DNA of 64,000 nucleotides from a bacterium (GCA_018062085.1 JAGOSY010000013.1:1-64000), one strand, 5' to 3'; shown: positions 25,562 through 35,047, counted from the stretch's first letter. Notes: generated from the sequence alone by a model not told the origin. Translations and numbers: made by a program.

Positions 25562-26329
25562 TTATTCGTTCGCCCGTGCTTGGTACGAATGAAATACTTG
25601 CTCTAGATAGGCTTCTGGGGCAGAGTCTTGATTGTCGATGGAGCCTAGCTTCTCATGGAAGTACTTGGCTAGTTTTTGCGCTACTAGTGGGCGATAGGCT
25701 TTGGCCAAAGATTTGCGGCGTTTGAGAAAGTCGACAATTAAATCGTATTCGGCTGGTGTAACTCGGCCGATATCGAGCAAGTTAGCTGCGCCGGCTGGGC
25801 TAGCTAGCAATAATTGAGTCGTAGAAATGTCTGGTTTGTGTTCGCGAATGACAATTGTTCCAGCGGCCATGTCACCGAGGCGACGCTCGTTCTTGTCGAA
25901 AAGCATTATCAGGAGACCTAAGAAGAGAATCTGGTCGACCATACGAATTAAATTGCGAATGATGGCTCCGACCCAGCTGAGTGGCTGTCCGTTCGCTTCG
26001 ATTACTCTAATTTCGGCTACTTTTTTGCCAGGAGTTTGACCCTGCCAAATCGCTTCAAACACTATAAAGTAGCAGTTGAGTTGGATGAATATAATGAATA
26101 TTGCGATCATGGCCAGCACGCCGTACCAGATACTTTTAGTCTGCGTGTCTAAGGGCAAAGTAGATATTAAGAAACCGGCGATTAAGGCCAGTATGATTAC
26201 TAGCAGGGCTGTGAGAAGGTTGATTAAGCTATCTACCAGTTGGGCCAAAAGGCGGTTGCCGACCCCGGCGATTTCGAGGTGTAAATCGACATTTTCAGGG
26301 GTAGAGATAGAGTAGTCGGGCTGTTGCAT
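25562..26329 (-). CDS. RDD family membrane protein
   Basis: The protein starts with a soluble STPENVDLHLEIAGVGNRLLAQLVDS segment (R and D of the RDD motif), then four membrane segments (about 34-58, 65-90, 97-112 and 128-150) separated by a QGQTPGKKVAEIRVIEANG loop that is a hallmark of the family, and a cytoplasmic C-terminal helical tail of about 100 residues. RDD proteins are often found near SpoIIM and MoxR/DUF58 genes. Here the SpoIIM-like gene starts 78 nt away in the opposite direction, so the two share a promoter region. Transport or stress functions have been proposed but are unproven. Confidence 0.9.
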   Translation of the reverse strand: MQQPDYSISTPENVDLHLEIAGVGNRLLAQLVDSLINLLTALLVIILALIAGFLISTLPLDTQTKSIWYGVLAMIAIFIIFIQLNCYFIVFEAIWQGQTPGKKVAEIRVIEANGQPLSWVGAIIRNLIRMVDQILFLGLLIMLFDKNERRLGDMAAGTIVIREHKPDISTTQLLLASPAGAANLLDIGRVTPAEYDLIVDFLKRRKSLAKAYRPLVAQKLAKYFHEKLGSIDNQDSAPEAYLEQVFHSYQARANE

Positions 26330-26407
26330 TAGCTGGCAAGTACCATGGTTGGAGTGGAAGAAACTAATAAGGTTAAGCTAGCAGGGAAGTCTTAGGGAAT
26401 CGCTGGG

Positions 26408-27397
26408 ATGAATGTAGAGCGCTGGCTCAAGAGCAAAAGATTAGCATGGCAACAGCTTGAGGACTTGCTCAAGCTCGTCGATAAGCGAGGCTTGAAAGCG
26501 CTTGATCGACAACAACTACGAGAGCTAGGCCGGCTATATCGTGCTGCTTCGGCTGACTTGTCAAGGTCGCGAGCCTTGAAGCTGGGCAATGAGGTGCAGG
26601 TCTATTTAAATAACCTCGTGGTAAAAGCTCACAACCAAGTTTATCAAACTAAGGATGACCGTTTTGCCAGCCTCTGGCGCTTTTTGTATCGGGGCTTCCC
26701 TCAACTGGTGCAGCAGTACATTGTTTATGTGACAGTGGCATTTTTGCTCTTCATTATTCCTTGCGCTGGTTGCTACTTTGAAGCCGTCAAAGATGTTCAT
26801 TTTGGCCAGATGGAGGTGAGCCCTGGGCGTGCTCTCGTGTCTGACGACCTTTGGCATATGATTGAGAATAAAAGACTGTGGACCGATTCTATTCAAGATA
26901 ACGGACCGGCCATTTCAAGCCTAATTGCTACCAATAATATCCGTGTTGCCATTGCGGCCTTTGTTCTTGGTATCAGTTTTGGTTTGGGAACAGTATTTGT
27001 TCTAATAACCAACGGCATGAGCATCGGCACCATATTTGGTGTGTGTCAAGATTATGGTATGGCGACGCGCTTGTTAGCCTTTGTTGCTGGCCACGGTGTG
27101 CTTGAGCTGAGCGCCATTTTTATCAGTGGCGGCGCTGGGCTTCTGCTGGGTAAATCGTTGTTGTTTCCGGGGCAGTTGAGTCGCTCAGACTCTCTGCGTC
27201 GCTCTGCTAAGCCTGCGATGCAGCTCTTTGCTGGTTGCATTGCTTTGCTTCTTATTGCCGGGGCCATCGAGGGCTTCGTTTCTCCACGCACCGACATTAG
27301 TGCCCAGACCAAGTATCTTGTAAGCCTTGCTACGGCTATTTTGTTGTTGCTTTACCTTTTTGCCCCTCGTGGTATTAGACCCAAAAGACCATTGTAG
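26408..27397 (+). CDS. Stage II sporulation protein M-like (SpoIIM) membrane protein
   Basis: A cytoplasmic helical N-terminus (residues 1-95, with the LGRLYRAASADLSRSRAL motif typical of the family) is followed by five membrane segments and the ATRLLAFVAGHGVLELSAIFISGGAGLLLG signature stretched over about 213-245. Such proteins in non-sporulating bacteria form a conserved pair with RDD proteins, as here. They are thought to be membrane proteins with a hydrolase-like or channel role. This does not imply sporulation. GGGA lies 9 nt upstream of the ATG; length normal. Confidence 0.9.
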   Translation: MNVERWLKSKRLAWQQLEDLLKLVDKRGLKALDRQQLRELGRLYRAASADLSRSRALKLGNEVQVYLNNLVVKAHNQVYQTKDDRFASLWRFLYRGFPQLVQQYIVYVTVAFLLFIIPCAGCYFEAVKDVHFGQMEVSPGRALVSDDLWHMIENKRLWTDSIQDNGPAISSLIATNNIRVAIAAFVLGISFGLGTVFVLITNGMSIGTIFGVCQDYGMATRLLAFVAGHGVLELSAIFISGGAGLLLGKSLLFPGQLSRSDSLRRSAKPAMQLFAGCIALLLIAGAIEGFVSPRTDISAQTKYLVSLATAILLLLYLFAPRGIRPKRPL

Positions 27398-27454
27398 ATA
27401 TGAGACGAACGAGACGCTTAGTAGTACACTTTTATAATTCCTAATAGGTAGATT

Positions 27455-27970
27455 ATGGACGAGCAAGGCTTTTGGTATATCATCGCCACTTCAATAGAAG
27501 ACGCTAACGGCGATAGAGAAGTTCAGCTTGCCAAGCTGAAAGAACTATTGCACCAAGCACCAGATGAAGACATTATTGCCTTTCAAGAGATGGTTGATCA
27601 TATGATGGACCGGGCCTATCGCTGGGAGCTCTGGGGAGCTGCTCACGTGATTAATGGTGGCCTCGCTGATGATGGCTTTGAGTATTTTCGGGCCGGACTG
27701 ATTATGGCGGGGAAAGAGATCTATGAAGCCGCTTTAGCCGAGCCTGATTCGTTGGCCTATGTTGAAGATATTGACGATTGCGAAGAGTTTCTCTTTCTCG
27801 CTTGCGAAGTATACGAAGAGCGCAACAACGATGGTGCCATTTACGATCGCTTTAGAGAAGAGAGCCTAGTTACACCTGATGGTGAGCCCTTTGATGTTGA
27901 AGACAAGAATTATTTTCGTGCTCAGTATCCCCGCCTCTGGGAAAAATATTGCGAAGAAGAGCCTGCATAG
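27455..27970 (+). CDS. DUF4240 family protein
   Basis: The 171-aa protein matches DUF4240 throughout: an FWYIIATSIEDANGDREVQL start, a WELWGAAHVINGGLADDGFEYFR core, and a YEAALAEPDSLAYVED segment. The acidic character is typical. The family is cytoplasmic and has no known activity; members are often found near toxin or contact-inhibition loci, but nothing like that is next to this gene. AGGT lies near -9. It lies 57 nt after the SpoIIM-like gene and could be co-transcribed. Confidence 0.92.
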   Translation: MDEQGFWYIIATSIEDANGDREVQLAKLKELLHQAPDEDIIAFQEMVDHMMDRAYRWELWGAAHVINGGLADDGFEYFRAGLIMAGKEIYEAALAEPDSLAYVEDIDDCEEFLFLACEVYEERNNDGAIYDRFREESLVTPDGEPFDVEDKNYFRAQYPRLWEKYCEEEPA

Positions 27971-28198
27971 CTATTTGCTTAGCTATGGTGACAGCTATGG
28001 TGGCTTTCATTAAAAGTTTTCGTCAGGCCCTTGTTGGTGCTCGACATATGACATTGCTAAGTTAGAATAACGGTGGCTCATCTGGTGTCATGTGTAGTTG
28101 CCGAATTTTACTGAGCTTAAACTAAGTTGGCAATTTAAATCACCACCAGATATGATGCCTTGTATATCTTCCGCATATTCCCGGCGAAGGGGTATTGA

Positions 28199-29428
28199 AT
28201 GGCTCTAGAGGCCCCCGAGAAAACCAAAGACGCTGCCGCGCGGCAGAATACTACCAGTGGCTTTAGCCTGGCTAGTTTAGAGCGTCTTACCACGGTTAAG
28301 CGCTTTATTTCTGTGCTCAAGCACAAGCCGACCAAGAAAATTTCAGTGCGCCGACGTAAGCGTAAATTGCCGCCTGGCCAGAGGCTTTTGCGTGCCGCGG
28401 CGGTGGCTATGCTTCTTGCTGTTGGGCAAGGGTTGATACATCCCCTGACTAGCCCCTGTGAGAGTACTACTGGTGGTGCTCAACCGCTGGTGCCGTTGGC
28501 AGCTCCTTTTGCCATGACTACTCCCTTGGTAAACCTTAGAGACAATGTTCAAGCTATCTGTCAAGTAAAGAAGCTCACTCCTGGTGTGTTCGCTATCGAT
28601 CCAGCGACTGGTGCCTATCTCGATTACAATGGCAACAACTCCTTTTCTGCTGCCAGCATGATTAAAGTGCCTGTTTTAGTGGCGCTGTTGAATGCCATCG
28701 ATAGTGGTGACATTGATCCCACTCAAATAATGAGCATTAAGGCGCACCATGTGGCTGGTGGCTCTGGTCACTTGCAGTGGCGCCCTGTTGGCACAAAGCT
28801 ACCGCTGCTTGATGTGGCTGAGTTGATGATCATCATCTCTGACAACACTGCAACTAACATGATTATTGATTTGCTCGGCGGCAAGGTCGCGGTCAACAAA
28901 AAGTTCGCGAAGTGGGGCTTGAAAAACACAGTTGTCAATGCACCGCTTGCAGATTTAGAGGGCACTAACAAGACTAGTCCTTATGATCTCGTTTATTTGC
29001 TGGCTCGCGTCGAGCGCGGTGAGCTAATGTCAGATTTGTGGCGCAACCGTATGCGTGCCATCATGGCGAGAACAAAGACTCGTACGCTCATTAATCAAGG
29101 CATTCCGCCTGGTGCTAAGTTGGCTCATAAGACGGGCGATATCGGTTCAATGGTTGGTGACACCGGAGTGATCACAACTCCTGATGGTCACAAATTGATT
29201 ATGGCTATGCAGGTGCAGCGTCCTCACAACGATCGTCGTGCCAACGAATTGATTCGCAAAGTTACTGGTCTTGTCTATGCCGGTTTTGAAAAGACGAGAC
29301 CAACGCTTGAGGCTCAAGCTAAGTCCATTAAGCCCAATCCGGCTAAGTTAGATTTGACCAAACCATTAGTCGGAACTCCAGAGCCGGGTGCTGCCGCTAA
29401 TACTGACAATTCTTCTGCTTCGCAATAA
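28199..29428 (+). CDS. Membrane-anchored class A beta-lactamase-like serine hydrolase
   Basis: The serine hydrolase motifs SMIK (153-156), SDN (214-216) and HKTGD (KTG 311-313) are all present, with the LEGTNKTSP segment in the omega-loop position. The family includes class A beta-lactamases and related DD-peptidase-like enzymes. An N-terminal cytoplasmic basic stretch of about 60 residues and one membrane segment (about 64-82) anchor it so that the enzyme domain faces outward. The C-terminal 40 residues are proline/alanine-rich and disordered. Resistance to beta-lactams cannot be inferred without tests; a cell-wall role is as likely. AAGGGG lies 8 nt before the ATG. A strong terminator follows. 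Confidence 0.9.
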   Translation: MALEAPEKTKDAAARQNTTSGFSLASLERLTTVKRFISVLKHKPTKKISVRRRKRKLPPGQRLLRAAAVAMLLAVGQGLIHPLTSPCESTTGGAQPLVPLAAPFAMTTPLVNLRDNVQAICQVKKLTPGVFAIDPATGAYLDYNGNNSFSAASMIKVPVLVALLNAIDSGDIDPTQIMSIKAHHVAGGSGHLQWRPVGTKLPLLDVAELMIIISDNTATNMIIDLLGGKVAVNKKFAKWGLKNTVVNAPLADLEGTNKTSPYDLVYLLARVERGELMSDLWRNRMRAIMARTKTRTLINQGIPPGAKLAHKTGDIGSMVGDTGVITTPDGHKLIMAMQVQRPHNDRRANELIRKVTGLVYAGFEKTRPTLEAQAKSIKPNPAKLDLTKPLVGTPEPGAAANTDNSSASQ

Positions 29429-29451
29429 GCGTTGCCCCCTGGGAATGGACG

Positions 29452-29483
29452 AAAAAAAAGAGGCATCACTGCCTCTTTTTTTT
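29452..29483 (+). terminator. Intrinsic terminator
   Basis: GAGGCA/TGCCTC arms extended by A8 and T8 give a perfect 14-bp stem with a TCAC loop, 24 nt after the serine hydrolase stop. The A and T runs on both sides would let it work in both directions, serving the convergent coiled-coil gene too. Confidence 0.9.
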
Positions 29484-29610
29484 ACTGATTTACTATTGTC
29501 TTTGTTGTTGTCACATTTTGCCAAGCATACTTGTTGGCAAAGCAATCGTTATAGCAAAACCGGGGGCGGTGTCGAGCCAGTCTGAATGTGTAGCTTATTC
29601 TTACTCTTAC

Positions 29611-30351
29611 TTATTCGAAGCGACCAGACAGAAGTGGGCTCGATAGGCCACTAGGCATAGCGCCAGGTGACATATTTTGCACTGGCATACCGCCTGGAGC
29701 AACATTGATCAAAGGATTTTGACCAACTGGCTGGCCTAGTTGTTGTCCCAATGGTTGGCTTAGGCTACCGTGCCTTTTTACTTGACCAAGCAATCGTTGT
29801 CCGTTTCTGACAATTTGTTGTGATTCGGTAACTCGTACAGCTAGACCTTGAAGATCCCCTTCCATGCGAGTCAATACTTGCTCGGCGTAGTGATCGGCGC
29901 CTTCGCGGATCTTGGCTGCATCTTCGTCAGCTTCAAGTCTGATGCGCTCGGCTTCAGCGAGAGCTTCGCGACGCATTTGCTCAACTTCTTGAACAACTTG
30001 CTTGCGAATACGCTCAACTTCAGCTTGCACTGCTTTGAGCAGTTCTGACTCGTGCAGCATGGTTTCTGCTTGGCGGCGAGCGGTGGTGATGATTTGTTCA
30101 GAGCGACGCTGCGACTCTGCAATAATTTCGTCTCTCTGCTGGAGGACGTCGGCTGCTTCACGCAGCTCTTCGGGAAGTCGGGCCCGTGCTTTGTCTAGCA
30201 CGTCAAGGAAGTCATCTGCATTGATGAATTTAAATTTGTAGACACCGGCCGCATCATCAATTAGATGCTCAAGCAAATCTAGGTGCTTGTAGATTGTCGT
30301 TTGCTTGAAGGTGTTGGCTGCCTGGGCTGTCGGTGCAGTGATCATGGTCAT
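29611..30351 (-). CDS. DivIVA-like coiled-coil protein
   Basis: The 246-aa protein has a short N-terminal globular region (residues 1-60), then a long charged coiled coil (about 60-185) with regular RIRKQVVQEVEQMRREALAE-type heptads, and a glycine/proline/methionine-rich tail. It resembles DivIVA- and cyanobacterial Cdv3-like septum or curvature proteins, and also the b-subunit-like stalks that such sequences are often mislabelled as. Its ATG overlaps the coaD stop by 4 nt (ATGA), so translation is coupled. Membrane binding and cell division are plausible but not shown. No membrane segment is present. Confidence 0.7.
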   Translation of the reverse strand: MTMITAPTAQAANTFKQTTIYKHLDLLEHLIDDAAGVYKFKFINADDFLDVLDKARARLPEELREAADVLQQRDEIIAESQRRSEQIITTARRQAETMLHESELLKAVQAEVERIRKQVVQEVEQMRREALAEAERIRLEADEDAAKIREGADHYAEQVLTRMEGDLQGLAVRVTESQQIVRNGQRLLGQVKRHGSLSQPLGQQLGQPVGQNPLINVAPGGMPVQNMSPGAMPSGLSSPLLSGRFE

Positions 30352-30842
30352 TGTTGGTAGATACCCCTGCTGAAATGCTCTTTAAGGTGATCATTCACAG
30401 TACGTGGAACGAATTGCGATACGTCTCCGCCCATGCGGGCGATTTCTTTCACAGTTGAGGAGCTAATAAAAGAATACTCGGCTTTTGTCATCAGAAAAAT
30501 AGTTTCTAATTCAGGTAGAAGTTGCTTATTTGCTTGGGCCATTCCTAGTTCTGCTTCAAAGTCGGAAATGGCTCGTAGGCCGCGAATGAGAATAGTTACC
30601 CCATTGTCCTTCGCATAATTAACTGTCAGCCCTTGAAACTCTCCTACTGTGACTCCGTTGAGGTCTTTTACTACTTCCATAATAAGGCTCTTTCGTACAT
30701 CCACTGGCAACAAAGGAGATTTTCCCGGATTACCCACCACCGCCATAATCACTTCATCGAAGAGTTTGCTCGCCCGCTGAACGATATCTAGGTGGCCCAA
30801 GGTCATAGGATCAAACGAACCTGGATAGATTGCTCTAACCAA
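30348..30842 (-). CDS. coaD: Phosphopantetheine adenylyltransferase
   Basis: This enzyme joins 4'-phosphopantetheine and ATP to dephospho-CoA, the fourth step of CoA synthesis. The RAIYPGSFDPMTLGHLDI nucleotidyltransferase motif (with T/HxGH), the GLRAISDFEAELGMAQAN segment and the EYSFISSSTVKEI signature are all present. The start is taken at the TTG at 30842, because AGGAGGAG lies 8 nt upstream and the product then begins MVRAIYPGSF like other CoaD proteins; the ATG at 30881 has no site and adds 13 unusual residues. The 164-aa length is typical. It is the first gene of a pair with the coiled-coil protein. Confidence 0.97.
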   Translation of the reverse strand: MVRAIYPGSFDPMTLGHLDIVQRASKLFDEVIMAVVGNPGKSPLLPVDVRKSLIMEVVKDLNGVTVGEFQGLTVNYAKDNGVTILIRGLRAISDFEAELGMAQANKQLLPELETIFLMTKAEYSFISSSTVKEIARMGGDVSQFVPRTVNDHLKEHFSRGIYQQ

Positions 30843-31093
30843 CCCGATTGCTCCTCCTTTCTTTCCGCTGTTTGCGGTCATTCAGTAGTTCCAAGTGTGG
30901 ATGCCCCCGAGGACGCCAGTCCAAAGAGACCTTGTCAACGGAACGATAATAACACGACCATCCTTGAAAACCCACTATGTAAATGGATAAGTTGCTAATG
31001 TTCAGGGGATTTACCGGGGGTGGCTAGCGCATATCCAGCGGTGTTTGTGGGGTATATGCAATGGTCTTTTCAGCCGCTGGGTCAAGTTTTTGT

Positions 31094-33154
31094 TTAGCCA
31101 ATTACTTCGCTTGAGGCGGCCTGACCATCCGTTACATTTACCTGGGTACCGGCAGTATGGCTATCTAATTTTTTCTCTGCTTTATTGGCTGTTTTGTTGG
31201 CGTCAGAGCCTAAGCTATTGGCTCCGCTGCCGTTCTCGCTGTCTGAGCCGACACGGGCAAGCTTAAGAGCGGGGTCTATATAAAAAGGAATGAAGAAGCT
31301 GAAAGTTGATCCTTCACCCAAAGATGAAGCAACTGTAATGCGGCCCTCGTGTTTCTCTAGAATTTTGGTGACGATAGTGAGGCCGAGGCCGGTGCCCTTA
31401 ATAGTGTGCACTTTTTTCTCGACTCTGAAGAAGCGATCAAAGATATGCTCTAGTGAGTCTTCTGGAATACCAATGCCCGTGTCTTTAATATGTACGGCGA
31501 TTTCTTTGTCGGTCACTCCTAGAATCACCGATACTTTTCCACCTTCTGGAGTGTATTTGATACCGTTCGAGATCAAATTGATGATTACTCTTTCAATTGA
31601 TTCTTGGTTGAGGATGGCTAATGGAATATTGGCATATGGCACGAGGTCAAGCTCAATGCCACGGTCGCGGGCCATGAGGTTGAGAGAGCGCACGGCCGAT
31701 TCGCAGGCACGGTGGATATCCATAGGCACCATTTCCATGTCGCGCTCGGCTTCTTCAAATTTAGACAGCTCAAGTACGTCATTGACTAGGTGCATCAAGC
31801 GATCGGCTTCGTTGTCGATGATTTCTAAGAACTCTCTGTGAATCTCAGGATCAAGTTTTTCGCCGTGATTGCAAAGCGTATCTACATAGCTCTTAATTGA
31901 TGTAATTGGTGTGCGCAGCTCGTGGCTAACATTGCTCATGAATTCAGCTTTCATGCGCTCTAATTCAGCTTGTTTGGTGTTGTCTTGCATAATCATTACC
32001 GAGCCAAGCAATTCTTTGTTGAGAATAATTGGAGCAATGTGCAGGCGCACTGTTTGCTCTCCTAGCTGGATTTGTTCGACGATTGGCTCTAGGGCACCAG
32101 GGGCAATTGTGGTATCAGTGAAAGCTTGCACCACCTGACAAATTTGCGGTTGATCAGGGCCTTCCGTACAGACTACAAGTGGCTTACCCACTAGGTCTTT
32201 GGCGTCTTTATCAAAAATTTCAGTGGCGGCGCGGTTGACGATTTGTACTTTGTTGTCGCGATCGCACACAACTACACCGTCGGCAATCGACATCAGAACT
32301 AGTTCTAGCTTGTTACGTTCTGAGATAAATTTGTTGCGCTCGGCCATCAAGCTATCAACGTTTTGTTTGTCGTAGAGCTGCAGCCGGTTCGACATATAGT
32401 TAAAGGCATTGACGAGCTGGTCGATTTCTTTTCCGGCTCGCTGCACTTTAATGAGGTGGCCAAAGTGCCCGGCCGCAATTTGACTGGCACCCTGAGATAA
32501 GGTGCGTAGCGGGCCATTGATTAAGGCATAGTTGGCCCAGACACCGAGAGCGCCGAGAGCTCCAACTAAGCAGAATATATTGATCAAGAAATTAGTGGTT
32601 TCTTGTTGCGTGCCGAGAATTGTGAATGCTTCACTATCGAGACCAACCCAACAAAGACCGAGGTCTTTATTGTTTTTGCGCATCGGTACAACAAAGTGAG
32701 TAATGGCTCGGTAGCCTTTAGGGCTGGTTTTCTGTCCTGGAACGATGAAGTTTTCTGGATTCTTCTTATAGTCTTTGTAATAGGGGTAAATGTCTTTTAG
32801 ATCTTGAGGCGAATTGGGATTTAGCAAAATATTGCCGGCCATATCCTCATATATAACGTAGGCAATTGCTCTGATTTTGCCGCGCTGAGTGAGAATGTAA
32901 TATTTCAAACTCTTCAAATCGCCAGAGTTTGTCAGGGCTTCGGCGCCACCTCGGGCCAAGGCTTGAGCAAAGCCCATACCGAATTGTTCAACTGAGTCGT
33001 TGATTGATTCTTGCGCACGCTGCAACCAGAAGCGCGCTGTGAAGGTTACAAGCGCGGCAATGCAAGCCAGGCCCATGAAGAGTAGCTGCTTTTGGGCTGG
33101 TACTTTGGCCCAGAGCACTCTCATTTTTGTAATTGTTTTGGTGGCCTTATTCAT
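31094..33154 (-). CDS. Membrane sensor histidine kinase (HAMP-PAS-HisKA-HATPase)
   Basis: Domains in order: TM1 (about 24-44), an extracytoplasmic sensor region (45-187), TM2 (188-212), a HAMP linker (about 212-265), a PAS domain (about 283-395), HisKA with H411 (SHELRTP), and HATPase_c with the N box (NLISNGIKYTP), G1 (DTGIGIP) and G2 (GTGLGLTIV). All catalytic motifs are intact, so it should autophosphorylate. No response regulator is adjacent, making it an orphan kinase. The C-terminal 50 residues after the ATPase domain are Asn/Ala/Lys-rich. Architecture resembles WalK/PhoR-type kinases and cyanobacterial Hik proteins. The ribosome binding site is weak. Confidence 0.95.
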   Translation of the reverse strand: MNKATKTITKMRVLWAKVPAQKQLLFMGLACIAALVTFTARFWLQRAQESINDSVEQFGMGFAQALARGGAEALTNSGDLKSLKYYILTQRGKIRAIAYVIYEDMAGNILLNPNSPQDLKDIYPYYKDYKKNPENFIVPGQKTSPKGYRAITHFVVPMRKNNKDLGLCWVGLDSEAFTILGTQQETTNFLINIFCLVGALGALGVWANYALINGPLRTLSQGASQIAAGHFGHLIKVQRAGKEIDQLVNAFNYMSNRLQLYDKQNVDSLMAERNKFISERNKLELVLMSIADGVVVCDRDNKVQIVNRAATEIFDKDAKDLVGKPLVVCTEGPDQPQICQVVQAFTDTTIAPGALEPIVEQIQLGEQTVRLHIAPIILNKELLGSVMIMQDNTKQAELERMKAEFMSNVSHELRTPITSIKSYVDTLCNHGEKLDPEIHREFLEIIDNEADRLMHLVNDVLELSKFEEAERDMEMVPMDIHRACESAVRSLNLMARDRGIELDLVPYANIPLAILNQESIERVIINLISNGIKYTPEGGKVSVILGVTDKEIAVHIKDTGIGIPEDSLEHIFDRFFRVEKKVHTIKGTGLGLTIVTKILEKHEGRITVASSLGEGSTFSFFIPFYIDPALKLARVGSDSENGSGANSLGSDANKTANKAEKKLDSHTAGTQVNVTDGQAASSEVIG

Positions 33155-33395
33155 CTAGCGCTTACTTTTACCGCTCAGTTTTAAGTATTGGAACTAGTGC
33201 AATTGTAGCCAAAAGCGCCAATTTAGCTAGCGCGTGCCCGTGAGGGCAAGAGCGTAGTTCTAATACATGCTTGTTTAAACGGGGGATGTCAAGGGAATAG
33301 AGGTTTTGGGGCTTATTGAATACAAGTTGAATACTGGGGCTTGGTGAGGGTACAGGGTCAATCGTAATTAGTTGAAAATTGCGGGAGAGTTGACC

Positions 33396-34286
33396 TTGAC
33401 TAGAAAGATGCCTACTGGCAGTGAAGTTTTATTGAGCGGGTGTAATGCATTCGCCCTTTCTGCTGTCTGCGAAAGAGAAGAGGAGCCGCCTACTGCCATC
33501 TCCAGCCCGCGTGTATCGCGCTCGGGAATGCGGCCCGTGATATCTCAAGCTGTCGGTGTTGGGCCGAACGGATTGCCAGGAGCTGACGAACTAGTGCGCT
33601 CGCATATGAGCTTAGTGCGTCAGATTGCCCGCAAATACAGTCAGTATCAACCTGATAGCTTTGAGGACTTAGTACAGGTCGGTTCAATTGGCTTACTCAA
33701 GGCAATTAAATACTACGACCCTATGCGTACGCGCTCGGCTAGTTTCCGCACTTTGGCAACTTGTTATGTCAGGGGCGAAATTCGTCACTACCTGCGCGAT
33801 CATTGTTCGCTAGTGCAAGTGCCGCGGCGGCTCACTGAAATGAACGCGCAATTGAGCCAATTAGAAGAGCGTCTAACTAAAACACTCGATCGTGCTCCGA
33901 CAGTGGCCGAGCTGGCTCAACATTCGGGCTTTTCAGTGGAAGACATTCTTGAAGCACAACAGTCGTGGGAGGCCCGTCTTCACTATGATTCGCTAGACTC
34001 AGGCGCTGACGAAGAAGAAAGAGAAGACCGCCGCTCGCTTTGTGATGTAGTTCCCGATAAGCGTTGCCAAGATCTCTTCAGTGCTTCGGAAGAACGAGAA
34101 GTGATCGTCCAGGCCTTAAAGCGGCTGGGTGACAGAACAAGACAAATTGTTGAGTTTGTTTTCTTCTATGACCTTTCGCAAAAAGAAACAGCTTATGTGC
34201 TTGGCTTGTCTGAAATGGGCGTTTCTAGAGCTGTTCACAGCGGATTGAAGCGGCTAAAAGAGATCATTGGCAGCGAAACTCGCTAG
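33396..34286 (+). CDS. Sigma-70 family RNA polymerase sigma factor, SigF/SigB-like
   Basis: Region 2 (YSQYQPDSFEDLVQVGSIGLLKAIKYYDP, with FRTLATCYVRGEIRHYLRD), region 3 (VPRRLTEMNAQLSQLEERL onward) and region 4 (RTRQIVEFVFFYDLSQKETAYVLGLSEMGVSRAVHSGLKRLKE) are all present. The region 3 insert and the lack of region 1.1 place it in group 3, the SigB/SigF type used for stress, motility or surface programmes. An N-terminal extension of about 60 residues is not conserved. No anti-sigma factor gene is adjacent. The start is uncertain: TTG at 33396 follows GGGAGAG; ATG at 33408 and TTG at 33372 are alternatives. Confidence 0.92.
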   Translation: MTRKMPTGSEVLLSGCNAFALSAVCEREEEPPTAISSPRVSRSGMRPVISQAVGVGPNGLPGADELVRSHMSLVRQIARKYSQYQPDSFEDLVQVGSIGLLKAIKYYDPMRTRSASFRTLATCYVRGEIRHYLRDHCSLVQVPRRLTEMNAQLSQLEERLTKTLDRAPTVAELAQHSGFSVEDILEAQQSWEARLHYDSLDSGADEEEREDRRSLCDVVPDKRCQDLFSASEEREVIVQALKRLGDRTRQIVEFVFFYDLSQKETAYVLGLSEMGVSRAVHSGLKRLKEIIGSETR

Positions 34287-34432
34287 TCTTTAATTGGCTT
34301 ATTGAGCCAATTTGATTAAATTCTTGATTTCTTCGCCCAGGGTTGTTGACAATCGGTTAATCTCTGCTAACATTCTCCACTTGTGGCTCATGCTGCAAGT
34401 ATTACTGCTTTTCATTGATGAGGTCTTTCCTC

Positions 34433-34927
34433 ATGTCCTTTTTACCAGACGAACTACCTGTCGCTTTAGACAAACTAGAAGACCATCTCCGGGCGATCTT
34501 GAAAATCAAGATTCGGGAATTTGTCCATCTCAATCCTATTTTCAATTGCATTCCCTCTATTGATGTAGATATATACAACCGCGCCTTGACTGACGCCGCT
34601 GTTAAAGTCGAACAATCTTTGCAGCCTGTTGTTCAAATTCATCCTGCCCTTAAGCTTCAGAACGATGGTCAAGCGGCTCAGCCCATTATTGCTTTGCCGG
34701 AAGGCAAGCCACAGACTTCTCTTGAGCCCATTAGCCGCAGTCAGTTTCGACAGAATATTCTTGGCAATGGTCAGGTTTCTTCGCGTCCGCCTGAAGAGGT
34801 TGGGTTGAGTTCCTCGAATGTGCCACTATCGAGTAAGTCATACTTCGCTGGTTTTGATGTTGACTGCCCCAATCAGAGTCGTCAATTGCCTACCAGGCGT
34901 CGTTACAGCCGTCGTTCAACTGTTTAG
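34433..34927 (+). CDS. Hypothetical protein
   Basis: The ATG at 34433 follows GATGAGG by about 9 nt. The 164-aa product starts with a helical region (LPDELPVALDKLEDHLRAILKIK) and then becomes low in predicted structure, with P, Q, S and R enriched, ending in a basic RRRYSRRSTV tail. No family is recognised. It lies about 145 nt after the sigma factor gene in the same direction and could be co-transcribed. A hairpin follows its stop. The composition suggests a flexible nucleic-acid or protein binder, which is conjecture. Confidence 0.6.
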   Translation: MSFLPDELPVALDKLEDHLRAILKIKIREFVHLNPIFNCIPSIDVDIYNRALTDAAVKVEQSLQPVVQIHPALKLQNDGQAAQPIIALPEGKPQTSLEPISRSQFRQNILGNGQVSSRPPEEVGLSSSNVPLSSKSYFAGFDVDCPNQSRQLPTRRRYSRRSTV

Positions 34928-34947
34928 CATTCGAAAAACAATTTCTC

Positions 34948-34983
34948 AAACGGTCAGAAATTCGTAGGAAATTCTGACCGTTT
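34948..34983. terminator. Hairpin between convergent genes (GTCA family, copy 1)
   Basis: AAACGGTCAGAA and TTCTGACCGTTT form a perfect 12-bp stem with a 12-nt loop between convergent genes at 34433 and 35048. Its T tract is short (TTT), so termination may be weak. It shares its core with hairpins at 40358, 53679 and 63428. Confidence 0.6.
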
Positions 34984-35047
34984 CGCCACCATATTTAGTA
35001 TTGCCTTAAGTCTCTACTGACTCCCTACTGGCTAATCTCAATTTCAG

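Noticed and set aside
28199..29428. Antibiotic-resistance beta-lactamase call
   Set aside because: The motifs show the fold and chemistry, but many such proteins are cell-wall enzymes, so the annotation is left general.
29871..30161. Alternative frame in the DivIVA-like gene
   Set aside because: Lysine/serine-rich shadow of the coiled-coil codons.
31290..31841. 183-codon plus-strand frame inside the histidine kinase gene
   Set aside because: Basic, serine-rich antisense translation of conserved kinase motifs; no start site.
34433..34927. Anti-sigma factor for the SigF-like gene
   Set aside because: The downstream protein has no HATPase or membrane domain; only proximity supports it.
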